Shown: one piece after another, positions 10,218 through 21,139 of the stretch
How positions within the stretch are numbered: the stretch's first letter is position 1
Layout: each line of letters begins with the position of its first letter
Assembly: GCF_001625305.1 (NCBI RefSeq)
Contig: NW_017804009.1
Span: forward strand, 2,268,032-2,332,031
Origin: Branchiostoma belcheri
Taxonomy: Eukaryota > Chordata > Leptocardii > Amphioxiformes > Branchiostomatidae
Direction: 5' to 3'
DNA length: 64,000 nt
The notes under the pieces: generated by a model
Databases searched by the model: none
Seen by the model: only the letters and a program-made list of their open reading frames with translations
Told to the model about the DNA's origin: nothing
Position numbers and translations under genes: made by a program

Positions 10218-10610
10218 TAAAGGAGCATTATGTAACATTTTTTGGACCAAAATTGCACCAAATATTGAAATATTCTATGTAAAGAAATAATTTGTAATAG
10301 TAATTTACGCTCACTTTTCAATATATTTCTGCAATAATATCACATTTATGACATTTATGGTTGGCGCTAAAACAACCCACACGAGGTGCACGTAGTTTGT
10401 GGTGCCACCTCAAAATACCAGAATGTAAACAATCATGGCTGACAGTTGTGTTTACAGCCGTTCAACACACTCGCAAGACGTCATATTTTGGCATCTACAC
10501 TTCCTGAATGATATATTTGCAATGCAGGAGGGTTTATCCAACGTACTTTGTATGAAATAACCAGAAAATTTACTTTTTTATTGCCCTAAAGTTACGTAAT
10601 GCAGCTTTAA
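10218..10610. mobile_element. MITE family 4 (TAAAGGAGCATTATGTAAC ends)
   Basis: TAAAGGAGCATTATGTAAC opens and GTTACGTAATGCAGCTTTA closes a 393-bp noncoding element. A single end of the same kind, TTAAAGTTGCATTATGTAAC, occurs at 56957. The ends fit a MITE; the superfamily is not assigned. Confidence 0.8.
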
Positions 10611-10889
10611 AGCTACTAAGATAGGACTACGGCCTTTTCCGACGCAGGGGGCTTTTCCATAAGACAGCCGGACATTGCCGACTTTACACTGTATTTGCGT
10701 TATCCGTGTGTATCGATCCATGAAGAAAATGTCCTATAAATGCAAATGTAATATATGGGACACTTCATTGGTCTTCACCACACATAGCATTCGTCCAAAC
10801 CAGAATAAAAACTATTTCACAACTGATTCAAACTGTAAACATAATTGTAATTATCTAATTCAGTTGGTAATTGTCGAATTCTGTTTGTA

Positions 10890-11045
10890 TATCGGCCGTT
10901 TCTCCTTTCATATTTTGGCTCATGTTCTAATTATTATTAAACTGTAAATAGTAGTCGAGCCGGTAAGTATTATGATGTATAGTTTTATATCTCTGTAAAT
11001 GTTGTATAGTGTTAAAAGAGCATAAAAGTACAATAAAGGCATTTC
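10890..11045 (+). mobile_element. Possible retroposon 3' tail with AATAAA
   Basis: A T-rich UTR-like stretch ends with AATAAA at 11032-11037. The upstream 90-codon frame is not recognisable. It may be a retroposon 3' end or an orphan gene end. Confidence 0.3.
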
Positions 11046-11515
11046 GTTCGTTTATTATTCTATTTTCAGTACTAATGGTATGAGCCATTTAGCATGAGTG
11101 CGTCACCATTATGTACTATACTGTTTAAATGTTATAATAATGAAATGATAATAAGACCAAAATACCGACATGTTTATTAAAAAAAAAAACATCAATATGG
11201 TCAACCACAACGTTACACAGGGAATCAGACGTCAAAACAACGTGATAATCATCATAATACCACAAAACACGTAACGGCCTTACGGCGTCATTATGAATTG
11301 GCACGAATGAAAACAGGGCCTCCAGGCATGTGAAATGGGCCGCTTAAGCTACTTGACAGGAGAAGCATTCTGATGATCTCCAAGCCATATCTAGTCCCTG
11401 TATTGAGGATAAATCAAACTGACGATCCAGTGCTCTATCCGGGGTACGTTTTTCCACCATTTGACATCATTTTACTTCTTATGATGGTAAAAAGAATATT
11501 AACCAAACCGCCATG
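11046..11515. other. No gene recognised
   Basis: Includes TTTATTAAAAAAAAAAACATC at 11172-11192, which could be a minus-strand retroposon tail. A 65-codon frame at 11373 has no motif. Confidence 0.3.
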
Positions 11516-11518
11516 TTT

Positions 11519-12030
11519 AAAAGATTTATTTATTCATTGCAAAAATGTAACATGGCAATACAAAGTGTGAACTAGTCAGCAAGTATGCTGCTAGCATGCA
11601 CACCTAACACATATGACAAAGAAGCAACAATAAACAGTTAAAGCGAGATATATACACGAGTACCATAATCAAATAAATCACACATGCAGTTATAAATAAT
11701 CAATTTTATAACAGCAAATCAAACGCCTGGTGTGGCTCAGCTGGAAGAAGCACAGAATTGGCAATGAACGTGTGGAGTGCATCTGTACGTTTTGTGTTTG
11801 TGTCGAGGTTATGAGCTGGAGAACCCTGGAGCTGGATAGACGTGGTTAGATGTTGTTGAGTGAGGTGTTCAACATGGAAGGCAAGGGTGTTGCGTGGCTC
11901 AGTGTGGTGAGGGAAATGTAACAAGTAGTGTGGTACTGTTTCAGAGAGGGCCCTACAAGCACATGTTTTGTCTTTGAGGCTCATTTTGTACCCGGTACAG
12001 TTCAGTTCCCATGCGCTACCTTGCAGTATA
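11519..12030 (-). mobile_element. Non-LTR retrotransposon 3' end with zinc-motif remnant
   Basis: Read on the minus strand, an open frame from about 12028 to the stop at 11706 encodes the C-terminal end of a non-LTR ORF2. The TCACRALSETVPHYLLHF segment matches the C-x-C...E-T-V-x-H...C zinc-like motif found after the RT domain; the last cysteine is replaced by F. A 3' UTR of about 180 bp ends in AATAAATAAATC near 11519, which serves as signal and tail. The copy is 5'-truncated. It belongs to a different lineage from the 5086 element, because that tail lacks this motif. Confidence 0.75.
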
Positions 12031-12034
12031 GATG

Positions 12035-12745
12035 TTTAAAAGATAAAAGTAGGCGTGTAAAGATATGAAAAGGTACGTTAAACTTAGGTAACCAGCAAAA
12101 TGTGCTCGCGAAAATGCTGAAAATAGCATTTTAGAGGGTCAAGATTTCAAAATTCAAATAATCTTTCGAGGGGGGAGGGGGCATTCCTCCGGACCTCATG
12201 GATTGTTGCGTGCTGCTCTATGATGTCACATGAACCAAAATTGCATGACATTACAGAAAGAAAAATCAAAATCAGTTTGACTAAAACACCGCGCGTCATG
12301 CCGTTGTCTGCCAAAATTTGTACCAATAATTATCACCCAAAACCCCCAAATAAGCTAATTCCCTAGCTGAAATCATGATAGAATGTCCATTTTGCATTGC
12401 TTGAATGCACTGCTCACCCTGCATCGGTATCCAGTAATATGCAAGGTCCCGCAACGCCCTTCTAAAGGTTTTGTAGACTGCCCATTATGTATTGGCCTAT
12501 ATACTGAATGTACTTTTTGCAATACCAACAATTCATATTAATTTTTGAAAATAAAGTGATGTTTTATACACTGGCAGCGTGGTTGCTTGACATTTCTGTG
12601 CAAACCCAAACAATCATTATATGCCTGAATGCCTTTGGCGGTGAAACACAGTTACGAAAGCAGTTTCTAACGCTTTCATAGACAATAACGAAAAGAGATA
12701 TGCAAGAATGGGCACGTTTGTCTTCAAGCAGAATCAATTCAGCAG
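12035..12745. other. No gene recognised
   Basis: Contains AAAATAAAG near 12550, possibly a retroposon end. Otherwise no coding or repeat evidence. Confidence 0.35.
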
Positions 12746-12749
12746 GTCA

Positions 12750-13281
12750 GGCCACGTTGATTTGATTACATGGTTGACATCCAAGCGCATAAATTTTCGT
12801 TCGTTTCCAAAACAATAAATAATTGTTTCAACTATACTGTAAATTGTACAAAGCAGCTGCAAAATAAGCATATATTGCTCTCTACTTTAATTTGTATATT
12901 CTTATTGGTTGTACTTGTTTAAAGTGTCACGTGGGGCTGTTAAAATAATTCTATAATTTAAGTGCATCCCCACGCTGTCCTTGTATTGTTTCTTTAATAA
13001 AGAAAAATATATGCCATAATTAGAAAAAACGATACTTACTTATGTCGTAGAATGCCCAAATCAAGTCCAAAGGAAAAGAAAAAAATTTGAAGAAATGAAA
13101 ATGAAGAGTCTATTATCCGCCATACCATACTTTGTGTGTTTAGTCATTTGTTCAGCCTTCATAACCACATTAATTTCATATTAAAGACCACTTTTTCTTG
13201 CCAAACCTTTTTTATCCGCACGCTCGAATCAGTTCTGGGGTTCCTAGAGGATGCCAGCCATGTAATCCAATCAACATAGCC
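12750..13281. mobile_element. MITE family 1 copy split by a nested retroposon
   Basis: The left end GGCCACGTTGATTTGATTAC and right end GTAATCCAATCAACATAGCC are the family 1 termini with substitutions. Internal landmarks (CATACTGTAAATTGTACAAA, GTGTTTAGTCATTTGTTCA) follow the 1395 copy, but about 140 extra bases interrupt it at 12876-13010. Confidence 0.85.
12876..13010 (+). mobile_element. Short retroposon tail nested in MITE
   Basis: It is absent from sister MITE copies, where the sequence runs AGCAAATATATGCC. The insert ends GTTTCTTTAATAAAGAAAAA, carrying AATAAA. ATAT flanks both sides and may be part of a short target duplication. Confidence 0.6.
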
Positions 13282-13289
13282 TTGCTTTA

Positions 13290-14330
13290 AAAAAATAATC
13301 ACTTTATCGAAGGTCAAAGTGGATCAATTTTTTCCTCCAGAACTAATGTTCCATCTCAACTATCTATATCCTTAACACTCATCAATCTAGCATATGTTCG
13401 TGCAGTAGCCTATGCAGATGTCGATGTGCGGGATTATTTGTGAAATATGATATTCTTCAGTGCAAATATTGGTGTTATTAATAGATATGAGTGCAGACGC
13501 GTTATGATGCAACCCATGGCATTATATTACATGTACAATTTCCATGTTAATCTTTGACAATCCGTGCACGGTTATTGGAAGTGAATTACAAATGAGTAGA
13601 CGCAACTATCATCCACTGTTCATAGAAATTGAGAAGTCTCAATAGGTCAAATATGATATAATATTCCGTAACAAGCTATCGAATCAATTACAACAGCTCT
13701 ACATTCAAGTAAACTCGATGGTACAGACAGGTTTATATGAAAGGTCAAATGCAACAATCCACAATTGTATGCAAAAATAGGTAAATACACGAAAGACCCT
13801 ACGTAATTGTATATTTTACCAGCACTTGATGTTTTCGTAACTAGGATGTTAGGTTTAATTCATACCCTTTTCTATTTGTACCATGTATAATTGTCGCCCT
13901 TCTATGTATTATGAATTGAGCAATCTACAGAACCTTATAGGTCCATTTTCAAACTTTGTATCAACTTATTACTTAGGGTCCAGAAACCAATAGACATATT
14001 TTTACCTCACTTGACTCAAACCTATATGTAAACACAAAACGGTAAAAAAACTGACTAAATGTTTAAAACTGCCTACAACAACATTCAATTCAGCAGAATG
14101 ATCCATTTTTGCATGCTATTTTTTATTTTTGGAACACCCATTTTCTGCTGTTGTAAGTTATTGATTGTATTCCTGTTCGTCAGTGGTGAGGCTAAAATTA
14201 GCAATGTGTTAGCTAGAGTTGTCCATCAATGTGCCCTGTAAAAATCTACATATTTGTATGCTGATTTTTTTTTCAAACCATATTAAACCATTCAATTGGA
14301 GTCCATTATATATGTAAAGTCTCCCATGGT
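13290..14330. other. Long stretch with no gene recognised
   Basis: About 1 kb of AT-rich sequence without repeat partners. A 60-codon hydrophobic frame at 14059 has no supporting context. Confidence 0.45.
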
Positions 14331-14335
14331 ATCAA

Positions 14336-14894
14336 CAATGAAGGCTACACCAATTTCATTTGTTGGTTCCCGGATTTCTTTCAGAAATGAAGAAACGGAG
14401 CGAAATAAAAACAGGCCTAGTATAGGCATCCTATGATAGCCCCATATGTTACGATTGAAGCCATGAAGTCAACATACTTAGGCTGGTTTACATTTCATAC
14501 AATGAATTCTAAACTTCTAATCAAACCACTGCATCGTTTTAAAATGTAGTCACCAATTGATTTTAATATGTCTGGAATTTTATATTGAATGATCGAGCCT
14601 TCCTGTTTTAATCTATGTGATAAGAATTTTGTATTATGTTGTCATTGAGTCTAAGGTGAACGAATTGTTAAAGAACCACAATTCAGCCTGTGTAATGCTT
14701 CAATGTTTTATTCTCAATAAACCATTTCATCATCATCGATAGATGAAAAAAAACTAGGAAGTCAAGGACTTCCTTCAACTGTTATGACATATGATATAAG
14801 TATATTAGACTTAATTCAGAACCTGAATTTTGTTTTGCAGATCAGAACAAAGTGAAGCGGGCAAATCCAAGAACCAACGAATCTAATTGGTGTT
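14336..14894. mobile_element. MITE family 5 copy split by a nested retroposon
   Basis: It starts CTACACCAATTTCATTTGTT and ends AATCTAATTGGTGTTTGGC. Compared with the intact copies at 18892 and 28745, it carries an extra segment at 14537-14733. The termini are degraded. Confidence 0.8.
14537..14733 (+). mobile_element. Nested retroposon with target-site duplication
   Basis: CATCG at 14532-14536 is repeated at 14734-14738. Removing the 197-bp insert restores the MITE order, CAAACCACTGCATCG then ATAGATG. The insert carries AATAAA at 14716-14721 and ends in a CAT-rich tail. It is a short 3' end of a retroposon of unknown family. Confidence 0.75.
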
Positions 14895-15164
14895 TGGCTT
14901 GATTGATGATTTTCAATATCTCACCAAGCAGCAACCGTCAACAGCCACTGCACTTTCCTATCCAAAACCAGTTTAAACTGCATCACAGTCAAGAGTGTTC
15001 GATAAGAAGAAATGCTTACGAAGCCCGATATATGTCGTTCCTTGCAGAGTGCAAACGGGAATTCGATACATTCTGCCATCCACGAACATTCTTTAATGTC
15101 GGGTGCACCTGTGGCTCATGCAAACATAGATAAAGTCCTTGCCAAATTTCAAGATGACCAGATA

Positions 15165-15880
15165 ACCTCCCGTATCTGTCACACATTCACAAATGTGGCC
15201 TACCGAACACTAGCCGAACACCCCCCAACCATAGCACAGAGTCGGCTGGTGCTCGGCGAATTCGGTTACTATATATAAAGTAAACTCCTGAGAAGAAGCC
15301 AAACCTCCTAACAACTTGGCTAGAATATGCATAGTATACTTATGTAGAATAGCAGTTACCATGTCTCCTACTTATGTTAAGAATATCCACTCTCTGCCCT
15401 GTATGCCAACGTTATGTTAGTTTTAAAGTAGACATAGTAAGTTAAATAAGCAGACCGTATAAGTAGAACTCCATGTTAGCATATAGTCTTAAATTCATCA
15501 CATTCTGTATTCATTGTTTTTGTCAATGTCTGTTTGCAATTAGCCCTTGGGCACGAACTTGCAATTAAGTACTGAACTATTCAGCTGCGCCAAACAAATG
15601 TTTTAAAATTTTTAAACATTGGAAGTTTGGTCAAGAGGTTCGATCATACTGGCTGGTTTTCCACCGTAAGTCAGCAAAACACTAGCCGAACATTCGGTAA
15701 GTCAGCAGTGTATGGGGGGGGGGGTCAAAGTCGACTCAAATTTAAATCAAATTCGTTTTGATTCGAATAGAAAGATAGACATGACCTAAATCTTGTCGGA
15801 TAGCTCCCGAAAGTCAGCCATACCTGGTCGACTGGTGCTCAAGAACAGATTCCAGGGAAGACCTTGAATGTGTGAATTGT
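15165..15880. mobile_element. MITE family 6 (CCCCTGTCACACATTC ends), split copy
   Basis: CTGTCACACATTCACAAATG at the left and CTTGAATGTGTGAA at the right are the family 6 termini. Inside are repeated phrases typical of the family, such as GTCGGCTGGTGCTCGGCGAA and GACTCAAATTTAAATCAAAT. A retroposon tail interrupts it at 15278-15572. Overlapping frames of 76 and 88 codons here are not genes. Confidence 0.8.
15278..15572 (+). mobile_element. Non-LTR retrotransposon 3' UTR nested in MITE
   Basis: CCTGAGAAGAAGCCAAACCTCC through TTTGCAATTAGCCCTTGGGC matches the 3' UTR of the element at 27068-27557. Truncation falls just before the stop codon, so only UTR remains. The 3' end is GCAATTAAG rather than GCAATAAA. 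Confidence 0.85.
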
Positions 15881-15904
15881 TGCTATGATTTGATAAGACT
15901 TGGT

Positions 15905-15990
15905 ATAACACCATTGGCATTATTTTTTTATTCACATATATTTATTGAGTGTTTGGCAAAAAGCAAAAGTTGCTTATTGGCATTATTCTT
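15905..15990 (-). mobile_element. Short retrotransposon 3' end, same family as 42364-42900
   Basis: TCACATATATTTATTGAG, then GGCAAAAAGCAAAAGTTGCTT, matches the end of the 42364 element. On the minus strand it ends in the AATAAA signal. Only about 85 bp remain. Confidence 0.7.
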
Positions 15991-16069
15991 CGATCCCTTA
16001 AATGTGATAACGCTTAAAGATCTTGGCAGGGCATCAGTATCATTGACAGTGACAACTTAGTCTGTAAGG

Positions 16070-16320
16070 CCCCACCGCTGAGGTATTAATGACTATCATT
16101 AATGACTGCTACGTTACATTAGGCCAGCCGCTGTGATGGTAAATGCGTTAGCAAACGCACATGCTGACTTGCACAATAAAACTCTGCCAAGAGTATTTAT
16201 GATTTATTCGAGTGCGAAAACCCTTTAACTCTTGGAAAACAACATAAAAGTATCCATGGCCAAAAACAAAAACAGTTACTTAAGGAACTGGGTATGCTTT
16301 TGGAAACGGCCAGACGTTTC
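16070..16320. other. No gene recognised
   Basis: TATTAATGACTATCATTAATG at 16084-16104 is a small local repeat. Nothing else stands out. Confidence 0.3.
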
Positions 16321-16321
16321 A

Positions 16322-16500
16322 ATTCAATTTTCAATTCAATTCTTTATCAACATTCCAAACATAACAGACAAACATGGCATACTATGTTGCCTGAATGGCG
16401 TTGATATTTACATGAATACAACATTTCAAAATATCATGATATGTACATAAACTATAAAACAGTACAGTAAGTGTACAACCCATATATTTACAAGGTCCAT
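16322..16500 (-). mobile_element. Retroposon 3' tail fragment
   Basis: On the minus strand the sequence is UTR-like and ends AATGTTGATAAAGAATTGAA with further AATTG repeats, the form of a non-LTR 3' terminus. No coding remnant is recognised. Confidence 0.4.
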
Positions 16501-16571
16501 TATCTTGTGCCAGGCTCTATCTGTACAGTCTGATTATAGAGTCTGATTGACTGGTGAAGGAAGGAGTTCTG

Positions 16572-16722
16572 TAGTCGTTTCGTTTCGTTTCAGGTAGCAT
16601 CCACTACCTTTCGTCTGTGACACTGGAGAATTGTCAGAAAAGCAGTTTTACAACAAAACCCGTTCCTTACAATTCCTTAGTGTCACTGATGAAAGGTAGT
16701 GGATGCTCTCTGAAACGTCTGA
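16572..16722. mobile_element. Foldback element with arms of about 40 bp
   Basis: GTTTCAGGTAGCATCCACTACC and the following TTTCGTCTGTGACACT are repeated inverted as AGTGTCACTGATGAAAGG and TAGTGGATGCTCTCTGAAAC about 60 bp later. A relative of one arm, CCAGGTAGTATCCACTACC, lies at 55409-55427. The element can form a hairpin. Confidence 0.75.
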
Positions 16723-16724
16723 CC

Positions 16725-17398
16725 GTTTCCAAAATCACATCCAGTTTGTTGAGTAACTTTTCTTTGGAATATCTTGGAATACCTGGATTTCTAGACTTCA
16801 CCGACGTATAAAAGTATTCAACCTTAGGTTATCTTACTGTGACAAAGAGGTAATATTTATCACAACATGTATGTTGTATGATAAGAGTATAAAAGAGAGT
16901 GAGGGAGTAGCTTTGATGTGCTCCACTGTGCTGTGGTCTTGTGAACCTCTGGAGTTGACCTTACGCTACGCTTTCTATACATGTACGATCAAAGGCTTTC
17001 TGCGCATCGACAAAATATGCAAACACACTGCTATATACAGCCAAGCAGTCACGTCCTTAACCCCTGTACACAAAAAGCATCAAAAAGAAAGCAAAGCCAT
17101 TTTCAAAGACATAAAAATCAAGGCCAAGAGCGAGCATGTTATTCTGGCGAGTCTAATGCATTAGTAAGCAGTGCAGTGAGTGAAGAAATCCTGCTTCTTA
17201 CAAGGTCGAACTTGACGATCAAAAACCGCTTCACGCTACATCGATCACCGGGCGACATGTGGTTATCAGGCGGGCTGCAGGTGTTCCCGACAAGGCTTGG
17301 TATTTGCCGGAGTGCCTGAGATAAGAAGCGCATGTGACACAGCCTTTTCATCTGCTTACCGTTGACATGTAACCCCCGTGTTGCTAAAACTTCAAGGG
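16725..17398. other. No gene recognised
   Basis: Overlapping frames of 97, 112 and 106 codons on both strands at 16871-17459 have no recognisable domain, and they contradict each other. They are left uncalled. Confidence 0.4.
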
Positions 17399-17401
17399 TA
17401 A

Positions 17402-18022
17402 GGCCACATTGATTTTTGTCTGTTCCAAGAAAAAATCCGGTACCTGTAACTATGACCAAAGAGCCACGAGAGTTTCATAAATCATACGATTAAAGTAAAA
17501 CCCGTGAAACAGGAACACAAGAACACAAGAAACAGACAGGACGACAACTGATGTTACAATGATTTAGTGCTGTTTTCCAGATAAATATAATATGTTGGTT
17601 TTTACTCTGTACTCTCTCATTATGTTTACCGAAGGAAAACATATTGTTTTTGCTCAGTTTCTTTCTCCTCTTCTCCTCCAATCAGTGACCTCTGACCTAA
17701 TAAATGACATGATTTGTTGACGTCTGTCACCATGGTCTGCTCTGCTTCTGTCATCATATACTAGTATCTGCTTGTTTGTTTGTCATAATGTGTTTGAGTA
17801 AGAATTAACAGGGCAGACCAAGTCCGAAGGTAAAGATTATGCATTTGCTTTGCAAATGTTACTTCTCTAGTTCAGTTTGTGCCCTAACATTTATCGTTCT
17901 TAGTATATATCAAACCTAGACATCTTGTCTTTTTCTTCAATCCTTCTTGTATTTATTCGCGTTCTTGCATTAGATTTAGGGTCTCCAGAGGACGCCATCC
18001 ATAAGAATTACTTGGTGTGACC
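17402..18022. mobile_element. Composite DNA element with GGCCACA-type ends
   Basis: The left end is GGCCACATTGATTTTTG after TAA; the right end is CATCCATAAGAATTACTTGG and GTGTGACC. The right end resembles families 2 and 3. The interior 17480-17880 is an inverted relative of the 4059 foldback element (ACCATGGTGACAGACGTC on the minus strand, TGAGTAAGAATTAACAG on the plus). It is probably a foldback element inside a MITE, but the outer boundaries are uncertain. Confidence 0.45.
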
Positions 18023-18024
18023 TA

Positions 18025-18655
18025 CTGATAAAAGTGGTACTATCTTGGAACCGATATCTGGGACACGGCAATCGACTCGTAGTAGGCATATCTGTGTTCT
18101 GTTTCCCTGTTCAAAACACAAAGGTCATGCAGATAACTGTGACCTTTACCGACACCGAAAGCCATTACAACTGTCAATCAATTTGCACGCCGAAGACAAG
18201 TGGACGCCGTTATCAACATGAAAGACAAAAAATGTACATGTACAAAAAATAATATAGTAAACCTTAGATCTTCAGTAAAAACAACGCAGAAAACAAGCAC
18301 GAAAAGAAAAACTGTATGGATAGATGATTTTTGCGTACATCTCACATTGGGAGTTAAACATAAGTAATATCTTTTTAACTGAAGAAATGTTGCTTATTGA
18401 CAGTACTGTGTTTTACAATTGGCAAAATTGTATAATCAACGCAATTCAGTCGAAGGACTGACATCTCTGGATGATCTTCGCTGCAAAATCATCAATTCTT
18501 TGAAAACACCTCAAAGCGGGCGTAAAGATGCCGTTTTTTTCCTTCGCGTGTATCTTTACTCGTGCTCTAAGGTGTGCTTAAAGATAGGATAACGTGCATT
18601 GCTTGTGGCAGTGTTTTGTGTTATGAAACATGCACTTGTTTTCTATTCAAACATT
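18025..18655. other. No gene recognised
   Basis: A 72-codon frame at 18034 lacks recognisable motifs. No repeats seen. Confidence 0.35.
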
Positions 18656-18659
18656 TATT

Positions 18660-18882
18660 ACAAGACATGGTGACGGCACACTCGAGTTTTTTTCAACTTA
18701 CTTTTATTCCGCCACCAACGAATAGGACAACGGACAATAGACATACTCATTTTTGCCTGATTCAAGTTAGGAAAGTCGTATAAAGTGCATTTCCCAAGGG
18801 CACATGATCGGTGGCATCAAACATGGGACCTCTTGATTTCGAGCCGAACGCTCTGTCGTTTACGAGACACGACGCCACCATA
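18660..18882 (-). mobile_element. tRNA-derived SINE
   Basis: Minus strand, head first: TGGTGGCGTCGTGTCTCG, then GAGCGTTCGGCTCGAAATC, an A-box-like and B-box-like pair of a tRNA-derived pol III promoter. The body continues to AAATGCACTTTATACGAC and a GTGTGCCGTCACCATG end. The body is shared with 2935-3060. The head is degenerate, so transcription is unlikely. Confidence 0.6.
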
Positions 18883-18891
18883 GATGGATTA

Positions 18892-19254
18892 GGCCACACC
18901 AATTTGTTGTTTCTCGGATTTTTTCAGAAAAAATATGAAGCAACAGGGCGAAATAAAAAAAAACAGTCCAAAGAACTCAATGAAGGTTGGAAATGTTATG
19001 ATATGAGCCATGAAGTCAACATACCAGGCTAGTTTATGATTAAAGCAATAGAGTTTGAACTTTAAATGAAACGAAGTTGCATTATTACATTGAAAACTTA
19101 AACAACTAGGAAGAAAAGGACTTCCAACTGTCCAAATTATGTCTTTCCTTAAGCATTTTGCAGTTCATTCAGAACCTATAAATCTTTTGTTTTGCAAATC
19201 ATAAAAAAATGGACAGGGCGAATCCGAGAAACAACAACTTAAATTGGTGTGGCC
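18892..19254. mobile_element. MITE family 5 (GGCCACACCAATTTG ends), full length
   Basis: GGCCACACCAATTTGTTG opens and AACTTAAATTGGTGTGGCC closes a 363-bp noncoding element, with TTA duplicated at 18889-18891 and 19255-19257. Sister copies are 14336, 28745 (inverted) and 36490. PIF/Harbinger-like. Confidence 0.92.
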
Positions 19255-19259
19255 TTATT

Positions 19260-19580
19260 TGTGTATATTTCTCATAGGGAGTTAACGTTAATGTTTGGAT
19301 GATCTTATGGCAGTGATTTGTGTCGTGAAACATACATCTGTACAATGAATTACCAGCATTTATGATCAGGGGTGACAAGTCACAACCTGGGAGCCTACTC
19401 TGTATTCATGGCGTCGCGTCTAACAGACGATGTCAGCAATATCACAAACTTCTCCACTTAAAGACGTCCTCTCGAGGCTGTTCAGATAAAAGACTTCATT
19501 TCCTGCGAACAAATCTTGCCGTGAGGAAGAATCCAAGATCAGACAGGAACGCCTGTGAGAGAGGAAGAGTGGAACAAGCG
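19260..19580. other. No gene recognised
   Basis: Opposing frames of 78 and 68 codons overlap here and extend into the following retroposon. Neither is supported. Confidence 0.35.
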
Positions 19581-19585
19581 ATATC

Positions 19586-19735
19586 TGTATCTGTGTAGCA
19601 GGTATAACTGCCCTTCGGCGTAACACAACAGCTGCACAGGCACGCGGCGCGGAGGCAGCTGGCTACATGTACATTACACGAAACTACTGGTTACACCTAA
19701 CTCTTGAACATCCAACTCTACACATTGTCTGTTTA
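19586..19735 (-). mobile_element. Non-LTR retrotransposon 3' end (CGCCGAAGGGC family)
   Basis: On the minus strand the sequence runs from GAGTTAGGTGTAACC through GCCGCGTGCCTG and TTACGCCGAAGGGCAG to ACAGATACAGATATCG. It is the 3' UTR of the same family as 5086-5447, with no coding part left. Confidence 0.8.
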
Positions 19736-19984
19736 ATATGTGAGTCTTTTTTTAACAGAGTGGTTCAATGCAAGGCCTATACGACCACTTCTCGGCATTG
19801 AACTAGAAATCTGAGAGAAACATGGCTATGTCAAAAGATGGTGGTAAACGTTTGATTTGAAAGTCTGTAGATTGTAGGTTGGTGGGAAACACTTGTCAGG
19901 GAGGAAATTTCAAAGCTTGGCCGTACGGAGAAAGAAACTGTAAAAAGTTGTGTGAGCTAGTTAGAGAAACCAACCGTCTTAGTT

Positions 19985-20065
19985 TGTAGTAGTTTCGGGT
20001 TGTTGATTGAGACTTTGAATGTTCAGGGTTCGAATCCCTGGCAGTACCTAGCTACTGCTGTGTCC
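19985..20065 (+). mobile_element. tRNA-like SINE head
   Basis: CAGGGTTCGAATCCCTGG is a perfect B-box in a T-arm-like hairpin. The upstream TTTCGGGTTGTTGATTGAG is a weak A-box region. There is no matching acceptor stem, so this is a SINE head rather than a tRNA gene. Confidence 0.5.
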
Positions 20066-20089
20066 CTGGGATGACAATATACACCTATT

Positions 20090-20277
20090 TTCTCAATCGA
20101 AAGCAGAGGATGTCCCTAACTGAAGCTACTGGTACTTATTTTTTTAACCGAAGCTGGTCGCCTGAGAAAAAAAGGCGTTAAGTGCCTTTCCCAAGGACAT
20201 AAAAACGGGGCCTTCACGGGATTCGAACTCAGAATCCAACAACCCTATCTACCAGACCACGCTGCCATCCATAAAAA
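20090..20277 (-). mobile_element. tRNA-derived SINE, tail-to-tail with the previous one
   Basis: Minus strand: GGCAGCGTGGTCTGGTAGAT (A-box) and GAGTTCGAATCCCGTG (B-box), then CTTGGGAAAGGCACTTAACG and a pyrimidine/A-rich tail. The GGGAAAGGCACTTAAC body is a common SINE core in marine invertebrates. Confidence 0.65.
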
Positions 20278-20538
20278 GATTTTCGCTGAAGCTTTTCTCT
20301 GTCATTTTACTGGCATGTTTCAGAACACGACCTGATACGAGTCAATGTTAAACGATTACCAAGGTCTAGCGTACAGCCTATGGGGTCAGCGAGTTCTTTT
20401 ACAGGATTCCGTGACAGCTTTGTCAAAAGCCATGGCTTAGTGATGTTCCAGGAGTCAGCTCTATCTGAAGTGCAATGTAATAACGTTATTCCTAACTTTA
20501 TCCTACCTCTTTAGATATACGTTTGGTGCTATCTTCAT

Positions 20539-20575
20539 GTTACGCCGAAGGGTGGGTATACTAGTCAACAAATTC
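20539..20575 (+). mobile_element. Fragment of CGCCGAAGGG retrotransposon end
   Basis: GTTACGCCGAAGGGTGGGTATACT is a 24-bp piece of the 3' terminus seen at 5390, 33430 and 55036 (written here as GTTACGCCGAAGGG plus GTGGGTATACT). Confidence 0.5.
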
Positions 20576-20579
20576 AGAC

Positions 20580-21135
20580 GCTTTCCCTTTGAGCACCGAA
20601 CGTCACAACAGCAATTAATTCAGCACCAAGGACAAGTCATGATCTGTTAAAATATGTGATCCCGACGAAAAAAGCAACAAACGTTTCAACGGTTACAGAT
20701 CGACCTCTTTTAGCCTTCTTAGACCACACTAATTTTATTCGTTGTCTCAAAGCATACACGACAGGACAAATGGTATTCAAGCATGATAAACGTGCAACTG
20801 CGGTGCCTTTTTGCAACTTTGAAATGATTAAAAGGTAAGAACGTTTTTCAATATCCTTTACAGGAAATCCTGTGCGGTAAGTTTAGAGTTTCATTTCTAA
20901 AAAAAATCAGCCTTGCAGCTTGAGGTACATGTACAACAAGCTGAATTGCACTGTCTGTTCCAGATGTGTACTCCAGTATGTATGAAAGTTCTGCCGGTGG
21001 AGTGAGTTCTAGAGACTGGCACAGTGAGAGCAAAGTTTTCCACTGGCGCTACACAACACACACAAAAAGTTTCCCCAACTTTACAAAGTCCCTACCGTAC
21101 GAAAATGACTGATAGGCATGCACTTCAATCCTTCC
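20580..21135. other. No gene recognised
   Basis: Two frames of 60 codons at 20656 and 20848 are unsupported. Confidence 0.35.
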
Positions 21136-21139
21136 ATTG

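Noticed and set aside
16871..17459. Overlapping frames of 97, 112 and 106 codons
   Set aside because: They lie on different strands and frames over the same DNA, with no recognised motif or splice context.
19985..20060. A tRNA gene at the perfect B-box
   Set aside because: No acceptor stem or convincing anticodon arm.
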